Shown here: positions 23,556 through 32,147 of the stretch, in pieces
Position numbering within the stretch: position 1 is the first letter of the stretch
Layout of the letters: each line of letters starts with the position of its first letter
Assembly (NCBI GenBank): GCA_023405815.1
Contig: JAEXXM010000084.1
Location: forward strand, 1 to 64,000
Direction of reading: 5' to 3'
DNA length: 64,000 nucleotides
From: Pseudomonadota bacterium
GTDB taxonomy: Bacteria > Pseudomonadota > Alphaproteobacteria > Rhizobiales > Hyphomicrobiaceae
Translations under genes and position numbers: made by a program
Notes under the pieces: model-generated
Told to the model about the DNA's origin: nothing
Seen by the model: only the letters and a program-made list of their open reading frames with translations
Databases searched by the model: none

Positions 23556-24464
23556 CTATTCGAGCGTGACGAGCTTCGCCTTGTCGCCGAGCTTGGCGGC
23601 GCCGGGCTGGTTCGCCCAGTCGACGTAGTTGCGCATCTCGCCGGAGTTGCGCAGGTGGCGCAGGCGGCCGAGATCGATCTCGGCGGCGACCCATTGCGCG
23701 GCATTGACCTCGCCCTGGGCGAGGATGCCGGTGTCGGAGATGGTCTGCTCGGCCGGAACATAGATGCCTGCGGCGCCGGAATTGTAGTCGACGGCCGGCG
23801 ACCAGGGCGCCGCTCCCACCGTCGGGCTGACGACGGCGGCGATCTGGTTTTCCAGCGCCCGCGCGCGCGAGCCCGTGCGCACGCGGTGATAGCCCGACAT
23901 GCGCTCGGTGCACGAGGGGACGAGCAGCAGCTCGGCGCCGGCCTCGGCCATGGCGCGGGCGAGCAGCGGGAACTCGCTGTCGTAGCAGATGTTGATGCCG
24001 ACGAGGCCGAGCGCGGTATCGAAGACGCGCGCCTCGGTTCCGGCCGAAATGCCCCAGTCGGTTTCGAACGGGGTCATGATCAGCTTTTCCTGCACGCCGA
24101 CGCTGCCCTTGGGCGTGACGAGCTGGGCGGCGTTGACATAGCGCCCTTCGCCCTTTCGGGCCGGTCCGCTGCCGACGAGGATGAAGACGCCGTGCTTTGC
24201 CGCGAGCTCCTGGTGCAGCGCGACGCGGTCGGCCTCCAGCTCGGCGACGGCATCGAGCGTGGCGTTGAGATCGCGGTAGACGTTCTCGCCGAGCGCGGCG
24301 GCCTGCTCGATGGCGGCGTATTCGGGGAACACCAGCACCTCGGCACCGGTGCCGGCGCCCTCGGAAACCCAATGCACGATCTTGTCCCGCCACACCTGAA
24401 GCGTGGCCGGCTGGTCGATGGGGTACTGCGCGGAGGCGACTTTCAGGGTCTGGCGGTGGCTCAT
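23556..24464 (-). CDS. Carbon-nitrogen hydrolase (nitrilase superfamily)
   Basis: A 302-residue cytoplasmic hydrolase. The catalytic triad is visible as Glu in VFPEYA, Lys in QEKLIMTPFE and Cys in INICYDSEFP. These enzymes cleave amides or carbamoyl groups. It lies seven bases after the GNAT gene in the same direction, and in many bacteria the two are one bifunctional polypeptide in the same order, so they likely form a functional unit. It is the last gene of a four-gene operon with an NTF2-like protein and PanD. The substrate is unknown; an N-acyl beta-alanine amide would fit the neighbours but is a guess. Confidence 0.88.
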   Translation of the reverse strand: MSHRQTLKVASAQYPIDQPATLQVWRDKIVHWVSEGAGTGAEVLVFPEYAAIEQAAALGENVYRDLNATLDAVAELEADRVALHQELAAKHGVFILVGSGPARKGEGRYVNAAQLVTPKGSVGVQEKLIMTPFETDWGISAGTEARVFDTALGLVGINICYDSEFPLLARAMAEAGAELLLVPSCTERMSGYHRVRTGSRARALENQIAAVVSPTVGAAPWSPAVDYNSGAAGIYVPAEQTISDTGILAQGEVNAAQWVAAEIDLGRLRHLRNSGEMRNYVDWANQPGAAKLGDKAKLVTLE

Positions 24465-24471
24465 GGCGGGC

Positions 24472-25074
24472 TTATTTAGTGGCGTCGAGCGGTTTCATCC
24501 AGAACTGCATCTGATGCGTGGTCTCCTCCGCCTGGTCGATGTCCTTCCAGTCGTAGGTGGCGATAAGGCCCGGGACCGGCGCGTAGCCGCGCTTCTTCCA
24601 GAAGGCGTCGAGCGGAACATAGTCCTTCGGTTTCAGTGGGTGATCGTCGGGGCGGACCACGCGGCAGAAGGTCGAGTGGGTGAAGCCGCCGAGCTTCCTC
24701 GCGTGCGCCTCGCGGCCGTCGAAGAAGGCATGTCCGAGGCCGTGGCCGCGATGCGATTTCAGCAGCACCGACTCGCCGCAATAGAAGATCTTGCCCAAGT
24801 CGAAGCCCGCCTTCTCGAACGGCTCGGCGAACTCGTCGGCGTGCTCGATCATCGGGGCAGCGGTGGAGGCGCCGACGATCTCGTCACTGTCCTTGGCAAT
24901 GATGCACACCGCGCCCGGCGCGGCGGCGAGCTTGGCGAGGTACTTCTCCTCGTACTCGAGAGTGCCGTCGTAAAGGTAGGGCCAGTCGCGAAACACGACG
25001 ATGCGCAGGCGCGCGAGCGCCGGGAGCACCGTGCGGATCTCTTCACCGGTCAGGGATTTGACTTCGATGGCCAT
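24472..25074 (-). CDS. GNAT-family N-acetyltransferase
   Basis: A 200-residue GNAT protein. The acyl-CoA-binding region is the LKSHRGHGLGHAFFDGRE segment near residue 105, following the GESVLL strand. The late PLDAFWKKRGY segment is the usual beta6-7 region. It is paired with the nitrilase gene seven bases downstream, and this pairing is commonly fused elsewhere. Position after PanD suggests an amine or beta-alanine-derived substrate, but none can be assigned from sequence. Confidence 0.83.
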   Translation of the reverse strand: MAIEVKSLTGEEIRTVLPALARLRIVVFRDWPYLYDGTLEYEEKYLAKLAAAPGAVCIIAKDSDEIVGASTAAPMIEHADEFAEPFEKAGFDLGKIFYCGESVLLKSHRGHGLGHAFFDGREAHARKLGGFTHSTFCRVVRPDDHPLKPKDYVPLDAFWKKRGYAPVPGLIATYDWKDIDQAEETTHQMQFWMKPLDATK

Positions 25075-25092
25075 GAGAACTCCCGCGAGGCG

Positions 25093-25467
25093 CTATTCGG
25101 CGGTTGGCTTATCGGTAACCAGCTCTATCGCGTTCGACTGTCCGAGCAGGACGATCGTCGGCTTATGTGTCTTCGCCTCTTGGAAGTCCATCTGCGCGTA
25201 GGCGCAGATGATGATCCGGTCGCCGAGGCAGGCTCTGCGAGCGGCCGCACCATTGAGGCCGATGACGCCGCTGCCGGCAGGTCCCTCGATCACGTAGGTG
25301 GCGAAGCGCTCACCGTTGTCGATGTTGTAGACCTCGATGTACTCGTTCGGCAGGAAGCCGGCGGCACGGATGAGGTCGGAGTCGATCTTCAGCGAGCCTT
25401 GGTAATGCAAGTCGCATTCGGTGACGGTTGCCCGGTGCAGCTTGCACCTCAGCATCTTGACGAGCAT
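25093..25467 (-). CDS. panD: Aspartate 1-decarboxylase proenzyme
   Basis: A 124-residue pyruvoyl-dependent decarboxylase that converts L-aspartate to beta-alanine. The self-cleavage site is Gly24-Ser25 in HYQGSLKID, with Lys9 and the GERFATYV and GLNGAAARRA segments as in the E. coli enzyme. Its normal product feeds pantothenate and CoA synthesis. It lies in an operon with NTF2-like, GNAT and nitrilase genes and no pan genes, so the beta-alanine may serve another pathway. A role as the sole cellular PanD cannot be judged from this window. Confidence 0.9.
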   Translation of the reverse strand: MLVKMLRCKLHRATVTECDLHYQGSLKIDSDLIRAAGFLPNEYIEVYNIDNGERFATYVIEGPAGSGVIGLNGAAARRACLGDRIIICAYAQMDFQEAKTHKPTIVLLGQSNAIELVTDKPTAE

Positions 25468-25493
25468 TTGCGCTTCTACCTCGTGCCGGCCTC

Positions 25494-25922
25494 TCAGCCG
25501 GAGACCTGAGCGATCCAGTCGGTCAGGTTGTAATAGGTGGTGACGCGGGCGATCTTGCCGTCGCGGATGGCGAAGAACGTGCCGGCCGGCAGGATGTAGG
25601 TCTGGCCCTTGGCCTCGGGAAGGCCGCTGTCGGTGGCCTTGTAGACGCCGTGGACGTTGAACTCGGCGGCGGCGCGCGAGCCGTCCTTGCTCACCATGAC
25701 GGTGACGTTCTCGAGCTTCTCTTTGTAGTGGTGGTCCATGCGCGCGTTGAACGCCTTGAACTTGTCGAGGCCGATGCGGCGCTCGCCCTGGTTGACGTCG
25801 TGGATGACGTCATCGGTGAGGCAGGCAATCATCCCTTCGCTGTTTCCGGCGTTGAAGGCTTCGTAGTAGCGGCGGATGAGGGCGGCGGTTTCGCTGCGCG
25901 CTTTGCTTTCTGCGTCGCTCAT
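25494..25922 (-). CDS. NTF2-like / ketosteroid-isomerase-related protein
   Basis: A 142-residue cone-fold protein. The N-terminal helix IRRYYEAFNAGN, the ACLTDDVIHDVNQG loop and the C-terminal strand KIARVTTYYNLTDW match the small isomerase-related family. It opens the operon and ends 26 bases before panD. No catalytic residues can be assigned with confidence; such proteins are isomerases, dehydratases or small-ligand binders. Confidence 0.8.
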   Translation of the reverse strand: MSDAESKARSETAALIRRYYEAFNAGNSEGMIACLTDDVIHDVNQGERRIGLDKFKAFNARMDHHYKEKLENVTVMVSKDGSRAAAEFNVHGVYKATDSGLPEAKGQTYILPAGTFFAIRDGKIARVTTYYNLTDWIAQVSG

Positions 25923-26055
25923 GGTGGCTCCAATAGGAAAGGTTCGGGGCGCTCATTAGCAGGTCGGGGGGCCGACTGCTACAGGTCGGCGCAGCGACAT
26001 AGGCGCTTGGGCCCAGCTACCGTTCTGCGCTTGGTTAAGCCAGCTTCCACGAGCG

Positions 26056-26087
26056 CAAAACAAAAGGCCGCGCAAAAGCGCGGCCTT
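26056..26087 (-). terminator. Rho-independent terminator of the small secreted protein gene
   Basis: Perfect 10-base arms (26064-26073 and 26078-26087) enclose a four-base loop. Read on the minus strand, the hairpin is followed by TTTTGTTTTG, a convincing T-rich tail, 23 bases past the stop at 26110. Confidence 0.8.
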
Positions 26088-26109
26088 CTCGAAGCGCTTG
26101 GATGAGCGA

Positions 26110-26424
26110 TCAGCGACGGTTGCTGGCCGAGCGACGGGCGATCTCGCTCTTCGACACCTCGCCGGCGGCGACGAGGGCGGAGATGCAACCCTTCGACAGC
26201 TTGTAGCCGACCGCGCGCATGCACTTGCGGGTCTCGGCGCTCTCGGGCTTGAAGGCGCTGCAGTTGGACAGATAGTCGTTGGCGCAGGCGGCGCGGACCT
26301 GCGGGCTTACGGCGCCGGCGTTCGGCGCGGAGGCGATAGCGGCGACGATTGCGACTGCGGCGATGAACGCAGCGCGGTACGCGTTCAGACGAAACCCGGT
26401 TGACGGTGCGAACATAGCCTTCAT
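26110..26424 (-). CDS. Small secreted cysteine-containing protein, unknown function
   Basis: A 104-residue protein with a signal-peptide-like N-terminus (hydrophobic about residues 18-38, ending PNAGA). The mature part has four cysteines in a VRAACANDYLSNCSAF and TRKCMRAV...SKGCISAL pattern, suggesting two disulfides. The alternating helices look like a compact secreted domain found in alphaproteobacteria. No function is recognised. It is a single-gene unit with its own terminator. Confidence 0.7.
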   Translation of the reverse strand: MKAMFAPSTGFRLNAYRAAFIAAVAIVAAIASAPNAGAVSPQVRAACANDYLSNCSAFKPESAETRKCMRAVGYKLSKGCISALVAAGEVSKSEIARRSASNRR

Positions 26425-26663
26425 TCCTTTACGCGAGGCCAGCTTGTCTGGGCTCTCAGGGGTACCCTACGGGCGCGCGTGCGGCTGTTCCCGCCGAGAC
26501 GGGTTGCGCGCCGCGCGCGGCCCTTGTTTTGGGACGGTTCTTCTGGACGATCGGCCGACGACCGAAGTGGCCCCGCGTCCTGCCAAAGAGCATGGACCGT
26601 TAAGGTAACCGGGAGGTAAACGGGCCTTGAATCTTCAGGGCTTAGACGCGTTCAGGAATCCGC

Positions 26664-26990
26664 TCAGCCGCGGCAGGGACGAGCGTCGAGGTCGACGCTC
26701 CAGCCGCTCGACTCCTTGGTGTAGCGAACCGACTTGCCGCGGGCGAGCGACCAGCGCGCCCAGGCGCTGCCGTACTCGAAGTTGGTGAAGTCGGCCCACG
26801 AGCGGGCGGCTGCGGCCTGCGCGGCGGCCTTGGTGCGGCCCGAGCCGGAACCCGAGTGGTAGTGGTCGGACATGCAGAGGCGTCCGCCTTCCTTGCGCAG
26901 ATTGTGCGAGTAAGCGAGCCCGGTGTCGTCGGCCTGAACGGCAGTCGACGCCAGTGCGGCGGCGATGGCGATGAAAAAGGCGCGGCGCAT
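26664..26990 (-). CDS. Small secreted protein, unknown function
   Basis: A 108-residue protein with a clear signal peptide (about residues 1-20, ending VQA). The mature domain contains MSDHYHSGSGSG and an alanine-rich helix followed by ARSWADFTNFEYGSAWARW, with two cysteines. I chose the ATG at 26990; the frame opens further upstream but without signal sequence. Function unknown. It ends 239 bases from the previous small secreted gene, and that gap shows no further gene. Confidence 0.68.
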   Translation of the reverse strand: MRRAFFIAIAAALASTAVQADDTGLAYSHNLRKEGGRLCMSDHYHSGSGSGRTKAAAQAAAARSWADFTNFEYGSAWARWSLARGKSVRYTKESSGWSVDLDARPCRG

Positions 26991-27076
26991 TGTTGTTTTC
27001 CCCCAGATCCCGATGCCGGGCAGTCTAGTCCCGGTACGGAGCACCCGCAATGACGCGGCGGCCACGCTCGCGCCTG

Positions 27077-27955
27077 TCACCAGGCGAGCCGTTCCATCAC
27101 GGCGATGGCCGGCGGTGCCGGGAGCGCGAAGAGGGCGCGGAGCTTCTGCTCGTCGAGGGCGCCGCCGCCCATCATCTCGTCGCGGTGGATGCCGGAGGCG
27201 ACGAAGATGGCGTCGATGCCGGCGGCCTCGGCGCCCTTCAAGTCGGTGCGCAGGCTGTCGCCGACGGCGATGATGCGCGCGCGCTCGACGGGTGCGCCGC
27301 GCTGTCGCTCGGCGGCGGCATGGGCGGCGTCATAGGCGTTGGCGTGTGGCTTGCCGGCCCAGAAGACCTCCCCGTCCATGCGCTCGTAGAGATCGGCGAT
27401 GGCGCCGGCGCACAGATACTGAGTGCCGCCGACATCGACGACGAGGTCGGGATTGGCGCAGACGAACGGCAACTTGCGGGCGCGTGCGCGCTCGAGCAGC
27501 GGGCGGTAGTCGTCGGCGGTCTCGTTAACGTCGTCGTTGAGGCCCGTGCACAGGATGGCGTCGGCGACATCGATGTCGGTCCGCTCGGCGCTGAGGCGCG
27601 TGAAGGTCGCGGCGTCGCGCTCCCGCGGGCCGATGCAATACAGCCGTCGGTAGCCCTTCTCCTCGATGTGGCGCAGTGCGATCTCGCCGGAGGCGACGAT
27701 GCCGTCGTAGGCGTCGCGCGGGACGGCGCGGCTATCGAGCATCGCCGCGACGCGCTCGCCGGGCACGGGCGCATTGGAGACGAGGATGACGGTGCCGCCG
27801 CGGGCGCGGAACTTCAGGAGCGCATCGCACGCTGCGTCGAAGGCGCGATGGCCATCATGCAGAACGCCCCAGACGTCGCAGAACATGATGTCGTAGCGGG
27901 TGAGAAGCTCGCCGGCGCGGGCGAGGATCGGGGGGGGCGAGGAGCGGCGCGTCAT
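27077..27955 (-). CDS. Class IIA HAD hydrolase (NagD-like, alphaproteobacterial type)
   Basis: A 292-residue phosphatase-fold protein. Motif I is FCDVWGVLHDGH near residue 25, motif II VILVSNAP near 55, and the late motif is IIAVGDSLRTDLKGAEAAG. The cap type and length match the NagD-related subfamily seen in Hyphomicrobiales. It is likely a phosphatase of a small metabolite, substrate unknown. Confidence 0.85.
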   Translation of the reverse strand: MTRRSSPPPILARAGELLTRYDIMFCDVWGVLHDGHRAFDAACDALLKFRARGGTVILVSNAPVPGERVAAMLDSRAVPRDAYDGIVASGEIALRHIEEKGYRRLYCIGPRERDAATFTRLSAERTDIDVADAILCTGLNDDVNETADDYRPLLERARARKLPFVCANPDLVVDVGGTQYLCAGAIADLYERMDGEVFWAGKPHANAYDAAHAAAERQRGAPVERARIIAVGDSLRTDLKGAEAAGIDAIFVASGIHRDEMMGGGALDEQKLRALFALPAPPAIAVMERLAW

Positions 27956-28099
27956 CTGGAGGGCTGACCGAGGGTGAAACTGGAGTGCGCCTCAATACGT
28001 TCTGCAGTCCCAAAAGCCAAGCGCACTGGCTTATGGTCGGCGGGCGCGGCGCGCACGAAGCAGTATAGTTCGGCCGTGGCAAGGTGAGGGGCTGCAGCA

Positions 28100-28735
28100 A
28101 TGCCGATACCGTCGAGGGCAACCTACCGGCTCGTGGCCGGAGGCTTTACCGCGCTCTGCGTCGCTGTGCAGTACGGGCTGCTGGTGCACGGCGAGGGCGG
28201 TGCAAATGCGGTCGCGCTCTCGATAGAGTTCTTCAGCTTCTTTACGATCCTCACCAACATCATCGCCGCTCTGGCACTGCTGCTGCCGGTGCTAGCTCCA
28301 CGATCGGCGGCGGCCGCGTTCCTGCTGCAGCCGACCGTCAGGACGGCAATCGCCGGCTACATGATCATGGTGGGCGTCGTCTATTACCTCTTGCTTCTCG
28401 GGGTGAGCGGCCGGCAGGGCTGGTCCCTCTTCTTCGAGCACCTGCTGCACGTGGCGACGCCACCGCTGTTCGTTCTCGATTGGCTGGCGTTCGTCGACAA
28501 GCGCACGGTCGATTGGCGCGTCGGGTTGCGGGCCCTGGGCTACCCACTGGCATACGTCGGCTACACCTTGGTGCGTGGGGCCGCGACGGGCTGGTATCCC
28601 TATCCGTTCCTCGACGTCGCTGACCTCGGTTATGCGCGCGTCGCGCTCAACATCGGTGCGCTCGTCGGTGCGTACATCTTGCTCGTGGCGGTGATGGCGG
28701 CGATCGGGAGGCGTCTTAGCCCTATCGCCGAATGA
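28100..28735 (+). CDS. Pr6Pr-type integral membrane protein
   Basis: A 211-residue membrane protein with about six hydrophobic segments. The sequence SFFTILTNIIAALALL, the FFEHLLHVATPPLFVLDWL block with its two histidines, and YPYPFLDV are characteristic of the Pr6Pr family related to FAR-17a/AIG1 proteins. Its function is not established in bacteria. It is transcribed alone. Confidence 0.78.
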   Translation: MPIPSRATYRLVAGGFTALCVAVQYGLLVHGEGGANAVALSIEFFSFFTILTNIIAALALLLPVLAPRSAAAAFLLQPTVRTAIAGYMIMVGVVYYLLLLGVSGRQGWSLFFEHLLHVATPPLFVLDWLAFVDKRTVDWRVGLRALGYPLAYVGYTLVRGAATGWYPYPFLDVADLGYARVALNIGALVGAYILLVAVMAAIGRRLSPIAE

Positions 28736-28754
28736 TCGGGGTGTGCGCCAGCGA

Positions 28755-28883
28755 TCACTTCGCCTCGATCTTCACGGCCGGCGTGTCGATGACGAGGGTG
28801 TGGCGCGACTGGTCGTAGTAGAGGTAGCCGAGCACTGCGACAGCGACGGCCAGCACGGCGATGATGAGCGTCTTTGCGTCCAT
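28755..28883 (-). CDS. 42-residue small membrane protein
   Basis: A short gene with ATG at 28883, a GGGAGGAG ribosome-binding site ten bases upstream, and stop at 28755. The peptide begins MDAKTLIIAVLAVAVAVLGY, a single membrane segment, followed by YYDQSRHTLVIDTPAVKIEAK, a short polar tail with an even strand pattern. The good ribosome-binding site and clean topology argue that it is real although it is very short. Function unknown. Confidence 0.65.
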   Translation of the reverse strand: MDAKTLIIAVLAVAVAVLGYLYYDQSRHTLVIDTPAVKIEAK

Positions 28884-29008
28884 GGTTCAGGCTCCTCCCG
28901 ACAGCTCTTATGCCTTGTCTTATGCCTTAGTGCATTCGGAGTGCCACAACCGATGAGGCGCGACAAGCGAATGTCGATTGCAGGGCGACTGGAGCAAATG
29001 CGCTGCAG

Positions 29009-29695
29009 TCACGAATAAAGATATCCGGGCAGGTGTCTGGCCTGGGGCGAGCGGGCATGGCTCATAGCGTGCTGATGGGCGCGCTCGAAGTCGCTCGAGA
29101 GCAGACTGGAGGGGACCAGGCGGCGGAAGTAGTTCGCCCAGGCGAACTCCGAGAACGGAACATACGTCTTCTGGAATCCGCCGGCCTCGCGCACGGACCA
29201 TGCCAGATCGCGGTATCGGTCGGGCTTGAGCTGGTCGATCGTCGACGGCAACTTCGTCGGGCACATCTTGCGGCCATCGGCATCGTAGGCGTGCAGCCAG
29301 CCGAGCGCGGTCATGGCGCGCAGGAACTCGCGTTTCGTCATGTCGGACAGATCGCCGACAATGCGCACGAACACCTCGTCGACCGCGCTCTGCCAGAGAG
29401 CGAGGCTCAGATGGTGATGGTCGAGGATGTAATAGTCGTCGCCCGGGCCAAGGACAGCAGGTACGGGGCGTTTCTCCAGATAGCGGCGCAGCCTTCGCGC
29501 ACTCTCCACGTGGCGCTCGATCTTGCGGCGCTTGACCTCCACCACGCGCATGCCGACTGCCATTTGCGTCGGGCGGATTTCGGCGAGGGGCACGAGCTCG
29601 CGGCCCTCAACATCGCCCACGGTGGTCCAGTAGAACCGGGGCGGTACGTGGGCGCGTTCGCCACCGCTCCGTCTCATCAACTTCGACACCATCAC
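29009..29695 (-). CDS. ParB-like nuclease-fold protein (ParBc_2 type)
   Basis: A 228-residue protein with the ParB-like N-terminal domain. The features are LVPLAEIRPTQMAVGM, then EVKRRKIERHV and the DDYYILDHHHLSLAL histidine-rich core, and later a GFQKTYVPFSEFAWANYFR block. It lacks the helix-turn-helix of chromosomal ParB, so centromere binding is unlikely. Members of this family are found alone in chromosomes; the enzymatic role is unproven. Confidence 0.75.
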   Translation of the reverse strand: MMVSKLMRRSGGERAHVPPRFYWTTVGDVEGRELVPLAEIRPTQMAVGMRVVEVKRRKIERHVESARRLRRYLEKRPVPAVLGPGDDYYILDHHHLSLALWQSAVDEVFVRIVGDLSDMTKREFLRAMTALGWLHAYDADGRKMCPTKLPSTIDQLKPDRYRDLAWSVREAGGFQKTYVPFSEFAWANYFRRLVPSSLLSSDFERAHQHAMSHARSPQARHLPGYLYS

Positions 29696-29791
29696 TCCCC
29701 GCGTGTCGGCCTGTGATTCATACTTTTGGCATCGAGGTTAATTTGTCGTTGCCAAGAGGCGCTTCGCGGCACGTCTAAGGGGAGGTTTGGG

Positions 29792-29867
<76 letters not shown>

Positions 29868-30017
29868 TTCGCCATGCGGCGAGCCTTATACAGCGGTTGA
29901 CGCCGGAGCGCCAATGCGCTCGCTGCGTCGAGGTGGGGCGCTGGTTAGGCCTTCATTATCCATATCCTGGCATGGTGCACCCAGTTGCGTCGAGTGCATC
30001 AAGTCAAGAGGTTGCGC

Positions 30018-30386
30018 ATGCGTTTTTCTTCGTCGCTGGTCGTCATCAGCGTAGCTGCTGTAATCGGCTTTAGCGTCTCGGCGCCTGCCGAGGCAGAATG
30101 GTGCCGGGCGCCGAGAGGCTCGTTCTGCGGGCCGGCCCCCGTCAGCCACTTCATCTACTATCCGCGCTATTCGAACGTCTATTACTGGGCGACGCTCGTT
30201 CCCTATCCGGGCGCCTACGCCTACATGTCGCGCGGCTACTACGATCGCTACTACCGTCCGTATGGACAATATGCGCGTCGGTGGTGGGCGCCGCGCCGTG
30301 CCCGCGTCGCTCCCGTAGCGGTTGCCGTCCCGGCGCCGGCGCCTGTGCCGGTAGAGGCATGCTGCGAAGGCGGACCGATCAAGTAG
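30018..30386 (+). CDS. Small secreted tyrosine-rich protein, unknown function
   Basis: A 122-residue protein with a signal peptide (about residues 1-26, ending AEAE). The mature part is rich in Tyr, Arg and Trp (YYPRYSNVYYW, SRGYYDRYYRPYGQYAR) and ends in a Pro/Ala/Val tail with two adjacent cysteines. The low-complexity, surface-like composition suggests an envelope or extracellular role; none is recognised. I chose the ATG at 30018 at the start of the signal peptide. Confidence 0.6.
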   Translation: MRFSSSLVVISVAAVIGFSVSAPAEAEWCRAPRGSFCGPAPVSHFIYYPRYSNVYYWATLVPYPGAYAYMSRGYYDRYYRPYGQYARRWWAPRRARVAPVAVAVPAPAPVPVEACCEGGPIK

Positions 30387-30544
30387 GGGTGCCGCAAAGG
30401 CGCCCCGATTTGGTCCGCGTTCAGGCCATGTTCATGTGGCGAGGCTCTGGGTCGTAGTGAGGAACGGGCATCCATGGTGCGCGTTCCTCTCTCGCGATGC
30501 GTGGGGTCGCCCCTAGGGGGCGGTTAGAAATTGGGAGACGTTGC

Positions 30545-30865
30545 ATGATCAGAAAGATCCTGCACCCGCTGATGGCGCTCGTCTTTGCTGCCGGTCTTGC
30601 CAGCGCGAGCGTGCAAGAGGCTCAGGCGGGACGCGGCGCCGGTGTCGCGGCGGGTATTGCGGCCGGCATCATTGGCCTCGGTATTCTCGGCGCGGCGGCA
30701 AACGCACGCGGCCGGGACTATTACTACGACGACGAAGGCCCGGCCTGCTATCGCGGCCCGCGGCGTTGCGGCTGGGAGAATCGCCGCTGCTTCGAGAACC
30801 GGTACGGCGACGTGGTCTGCCGCGGCGGAGACTGGATCTGCCGTCGGCCGCTCATTTGTGACTGA
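30545..30865 (+). CDS. Small secreted glycine-rich, cysteine-rich protein
   Basis: A 106-residue protein: signal peptide (about residues 1-28, ending AQA), a hydrophobic glycine-rich segment with AGIAAGIIGLGILGAAAN, then a tail with six cysteines among Arg and Gly (ACYRGPRRCGWENRRC and so on). The layout is common among Hyphomicrobiales envelope proteins. Function unknown. It lies 158 bases after another small secreted gene and may be independently expressed. Confidence 0.6.
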   Translation: MIRKILHPLMALVFAAGLASASVQEAQAGRGAGVAAGIAAGIIGLGILGAAANARGRDYYYDDEGPACYRGPRRCGWENRRCFENRYGDVVCRGGDWICRRPLICD

Positions 30866-30890
30866 CACTAGTTTTACTGACACAAGCTTC
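30861..30890 (+). repeat. Two-copy 15-base imperfect tandem repeat
   Basis: ACTGACACTAGTTTT (30861-30875) is followed directly by ACTGACACAAGCTTC (30876-30890). The first copy covers the stop codon of the cysteine-rich gene. Ten of 15 bases match, so the significance is low. Confidence 0.35.
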
Positions 30891-30961
30891 ACCAAGCTTT
30901 GCGCGCGGCAGCGTGGTGCCGGCCGATGGTCGGCGCACGCGCCGCGCGCCCTTGGCGCCTG

Positions 30962-30983
30962 AGCATGGCCGCGCGGCCATGCT
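30962..30983. terminator. 22-base perfect palindrome between convergent genes
   Basis: An uninterrupted 22-base palindrome lies between the cysteine-rich gene (plus) and rlmB (minus, stop at 31000). On the plus strand it is followed by a short TTTT after five bases. It may terminate both genes. Confidence 0.5.
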
Positions 30984-30999
30984 GAAGGCTTTTCAGCGA

Positions 31000-31833
31000 T
31001 CAGTCGGTGTGGTGGGTGCGCTTCCAACTCGCGTGATGCAGGCTGATCGCTGCCGCGTTCGAGACGTTGAGGCTGCCGATGGGACCGTTCGTGGCGATGC
31101 GCACGAGGCGATCGCAGCTTTGGCGCGTCAGCTCGCGCAGGCCCTTGCCCTCGGCGCCGAGCACGAAGGCCACCCGCTCAGTGAGCGGCTGATCCTCGAT
31201 CAAATGCTCGGCGTTGCCATCGAGGCCGAGAACCGTGCAGCTGTGCTCCTTCAATTCGGCAATGGCGCGGGAGAGGTTCTGCACGAGCGCGACGGGGACG
31301 AACTCCAGGGCACCGGAGGCGGACTTCGCCAGCGTGCCGTCGAGCGGCGGGCTGTGGCGGCGGGTCATGACAAGGCCGGCGGCGCCGAACACGGCGCCGG
31401 AGCGCAGAATTGCCCCGACGTTGTGCGGATCCGTCACCTGGTCGAGGACGATGAGCGGTCCGGCGTCGGCACGGGCGGCAAGGGTCGGGATGTCGGGCTC
31501 TTCGAGCGGCTCGGTCTCGAGCAGCACGCCCTGGTGCACGGTATCGGGTCCCAGGAGGCGGTCGAGATCGCGCGGGCTGACGCGCTCGGGAGCGGCATGG
31601 CGCGCGGCGACGGCCTCGGCTAGGCGATTCTCGGCGTTCTCGGTCATGAGCAGGCGCAGCACCGGGCGGGCGGCGTTGCGCAGCGCCGCCTCGACGGCGT
31701 GAACGCCGAAAAGCTGCACGCGGCCGTCCTCGGTGCCACGCTGGGGGCGGTCGGAGCGCCAATCGGGGCGCCCTTGCGCTGGGCCGCGGGGCTTGCGCGT
31801 GCCGCGGTCGCGGCGGTGGGATGTCGGCTTCAT
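31000..31833 (-). CDS. rlmB: 23S rRNA 2'-O-ribose methyltransferase RlmB (SpoU/TrmH family)
   Basis: A 277-residue enzyme that methylates G2251 of 23S rRNA (E. coli numbering) with SAM. The N-terminal Arg/Gly-rich tail is followed by LFGVHAVEAAL, and the SpoU motifs are LDQVTDPHNVGAILR near 145, VLGAEGKGL near 227 and IGSLNVSNAAAISL near 258. The trefoil-knot SAM site is complete. Its place next to tRNA-Tyr is common in Hyphomicrobiales. Confidence 0.93.
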   Translation of the reverse strand: MKPTSHRRDRGTRKPRGPAQGRPDWRSDRPQRGTEDGRVQLFGVHAVEAALRNAARPVLRLLMTENAENRLAEAVAARHAAPERVSPRDLDRLLGPDTVHQGVLLETEPLEEPDIPTLAARADAGPLIVLDQVTDPHNVGAILRSGAVFGAAGLVMTRRHSPPLDGTLAKSASGALEFVPVALVQNLSRAIAELKEHSCTVLGLDGNAEHLIEDQPLTERVAFVLGAEGKGLRELTRQSCDRLVRIATNGPIGSLNVSNAAAISLHHASWKRTHHTD

Positions 31834-32041
31834 TCAGGGGCTCTGGGGCGGGCGTTCTTCGGCGCCCCGCATCGTGCATTCGGGCCGACTGGCGCCGGGT
31901 GGATGCAGGGGCGGGCATCCTGCCGCTTTTCTATTTGACATCCAAGGGGTCCGCGCGGATAAACGCCTCCGCCCTGACGCCCCTAGCGCGGGGCGATTTC
32001 ATTTCGTGCGCCGGCCTTGAGCGCCGAATGAATGGTGTGAG

Positions 32042-32126
32042 GAGGGGTGCCCGAGTGGCTAAAGGGGACGGACTGTAAATCCGTTGGCTTCGCCTACGCT
32101 GGTTCGAATCCAGCCCCCTCCACCAT
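32042..32126 (+). tRNA. tRNA-Tyr(GTA)
   Basis: An 85-base class II tRNA with GGAGGGG acceptor, anticodon GTA in ACGGACTGTAAATCCGT, a long variable arm (TGGCTTCGCCTACG), T-loop GGTTCGAATCC and encoded CCA. It is divergent from rlmB. Confidence 0.95.
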
Positions 32127-32147
32127 CCACCTAATCAGGCCTTCATT

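Noticed and set aside
23464..24393. 309-codon minus-strand ORF overlapping the nitrilase in another frame
   Set aside because: Strongly Arg-rich out-of-frame reading of the same DNA; only the nitrilase frame has the Glu-Lys-Cys triad.
29009..29695. ParB-like gene plus ParA gene as a partition locus or plasmid origin
   Set aside because: They are about 20 kb apart, the ParB-like protein lacks the DNA-binding helix-turn-helix, and no iteron or parS-like repeats were seen.
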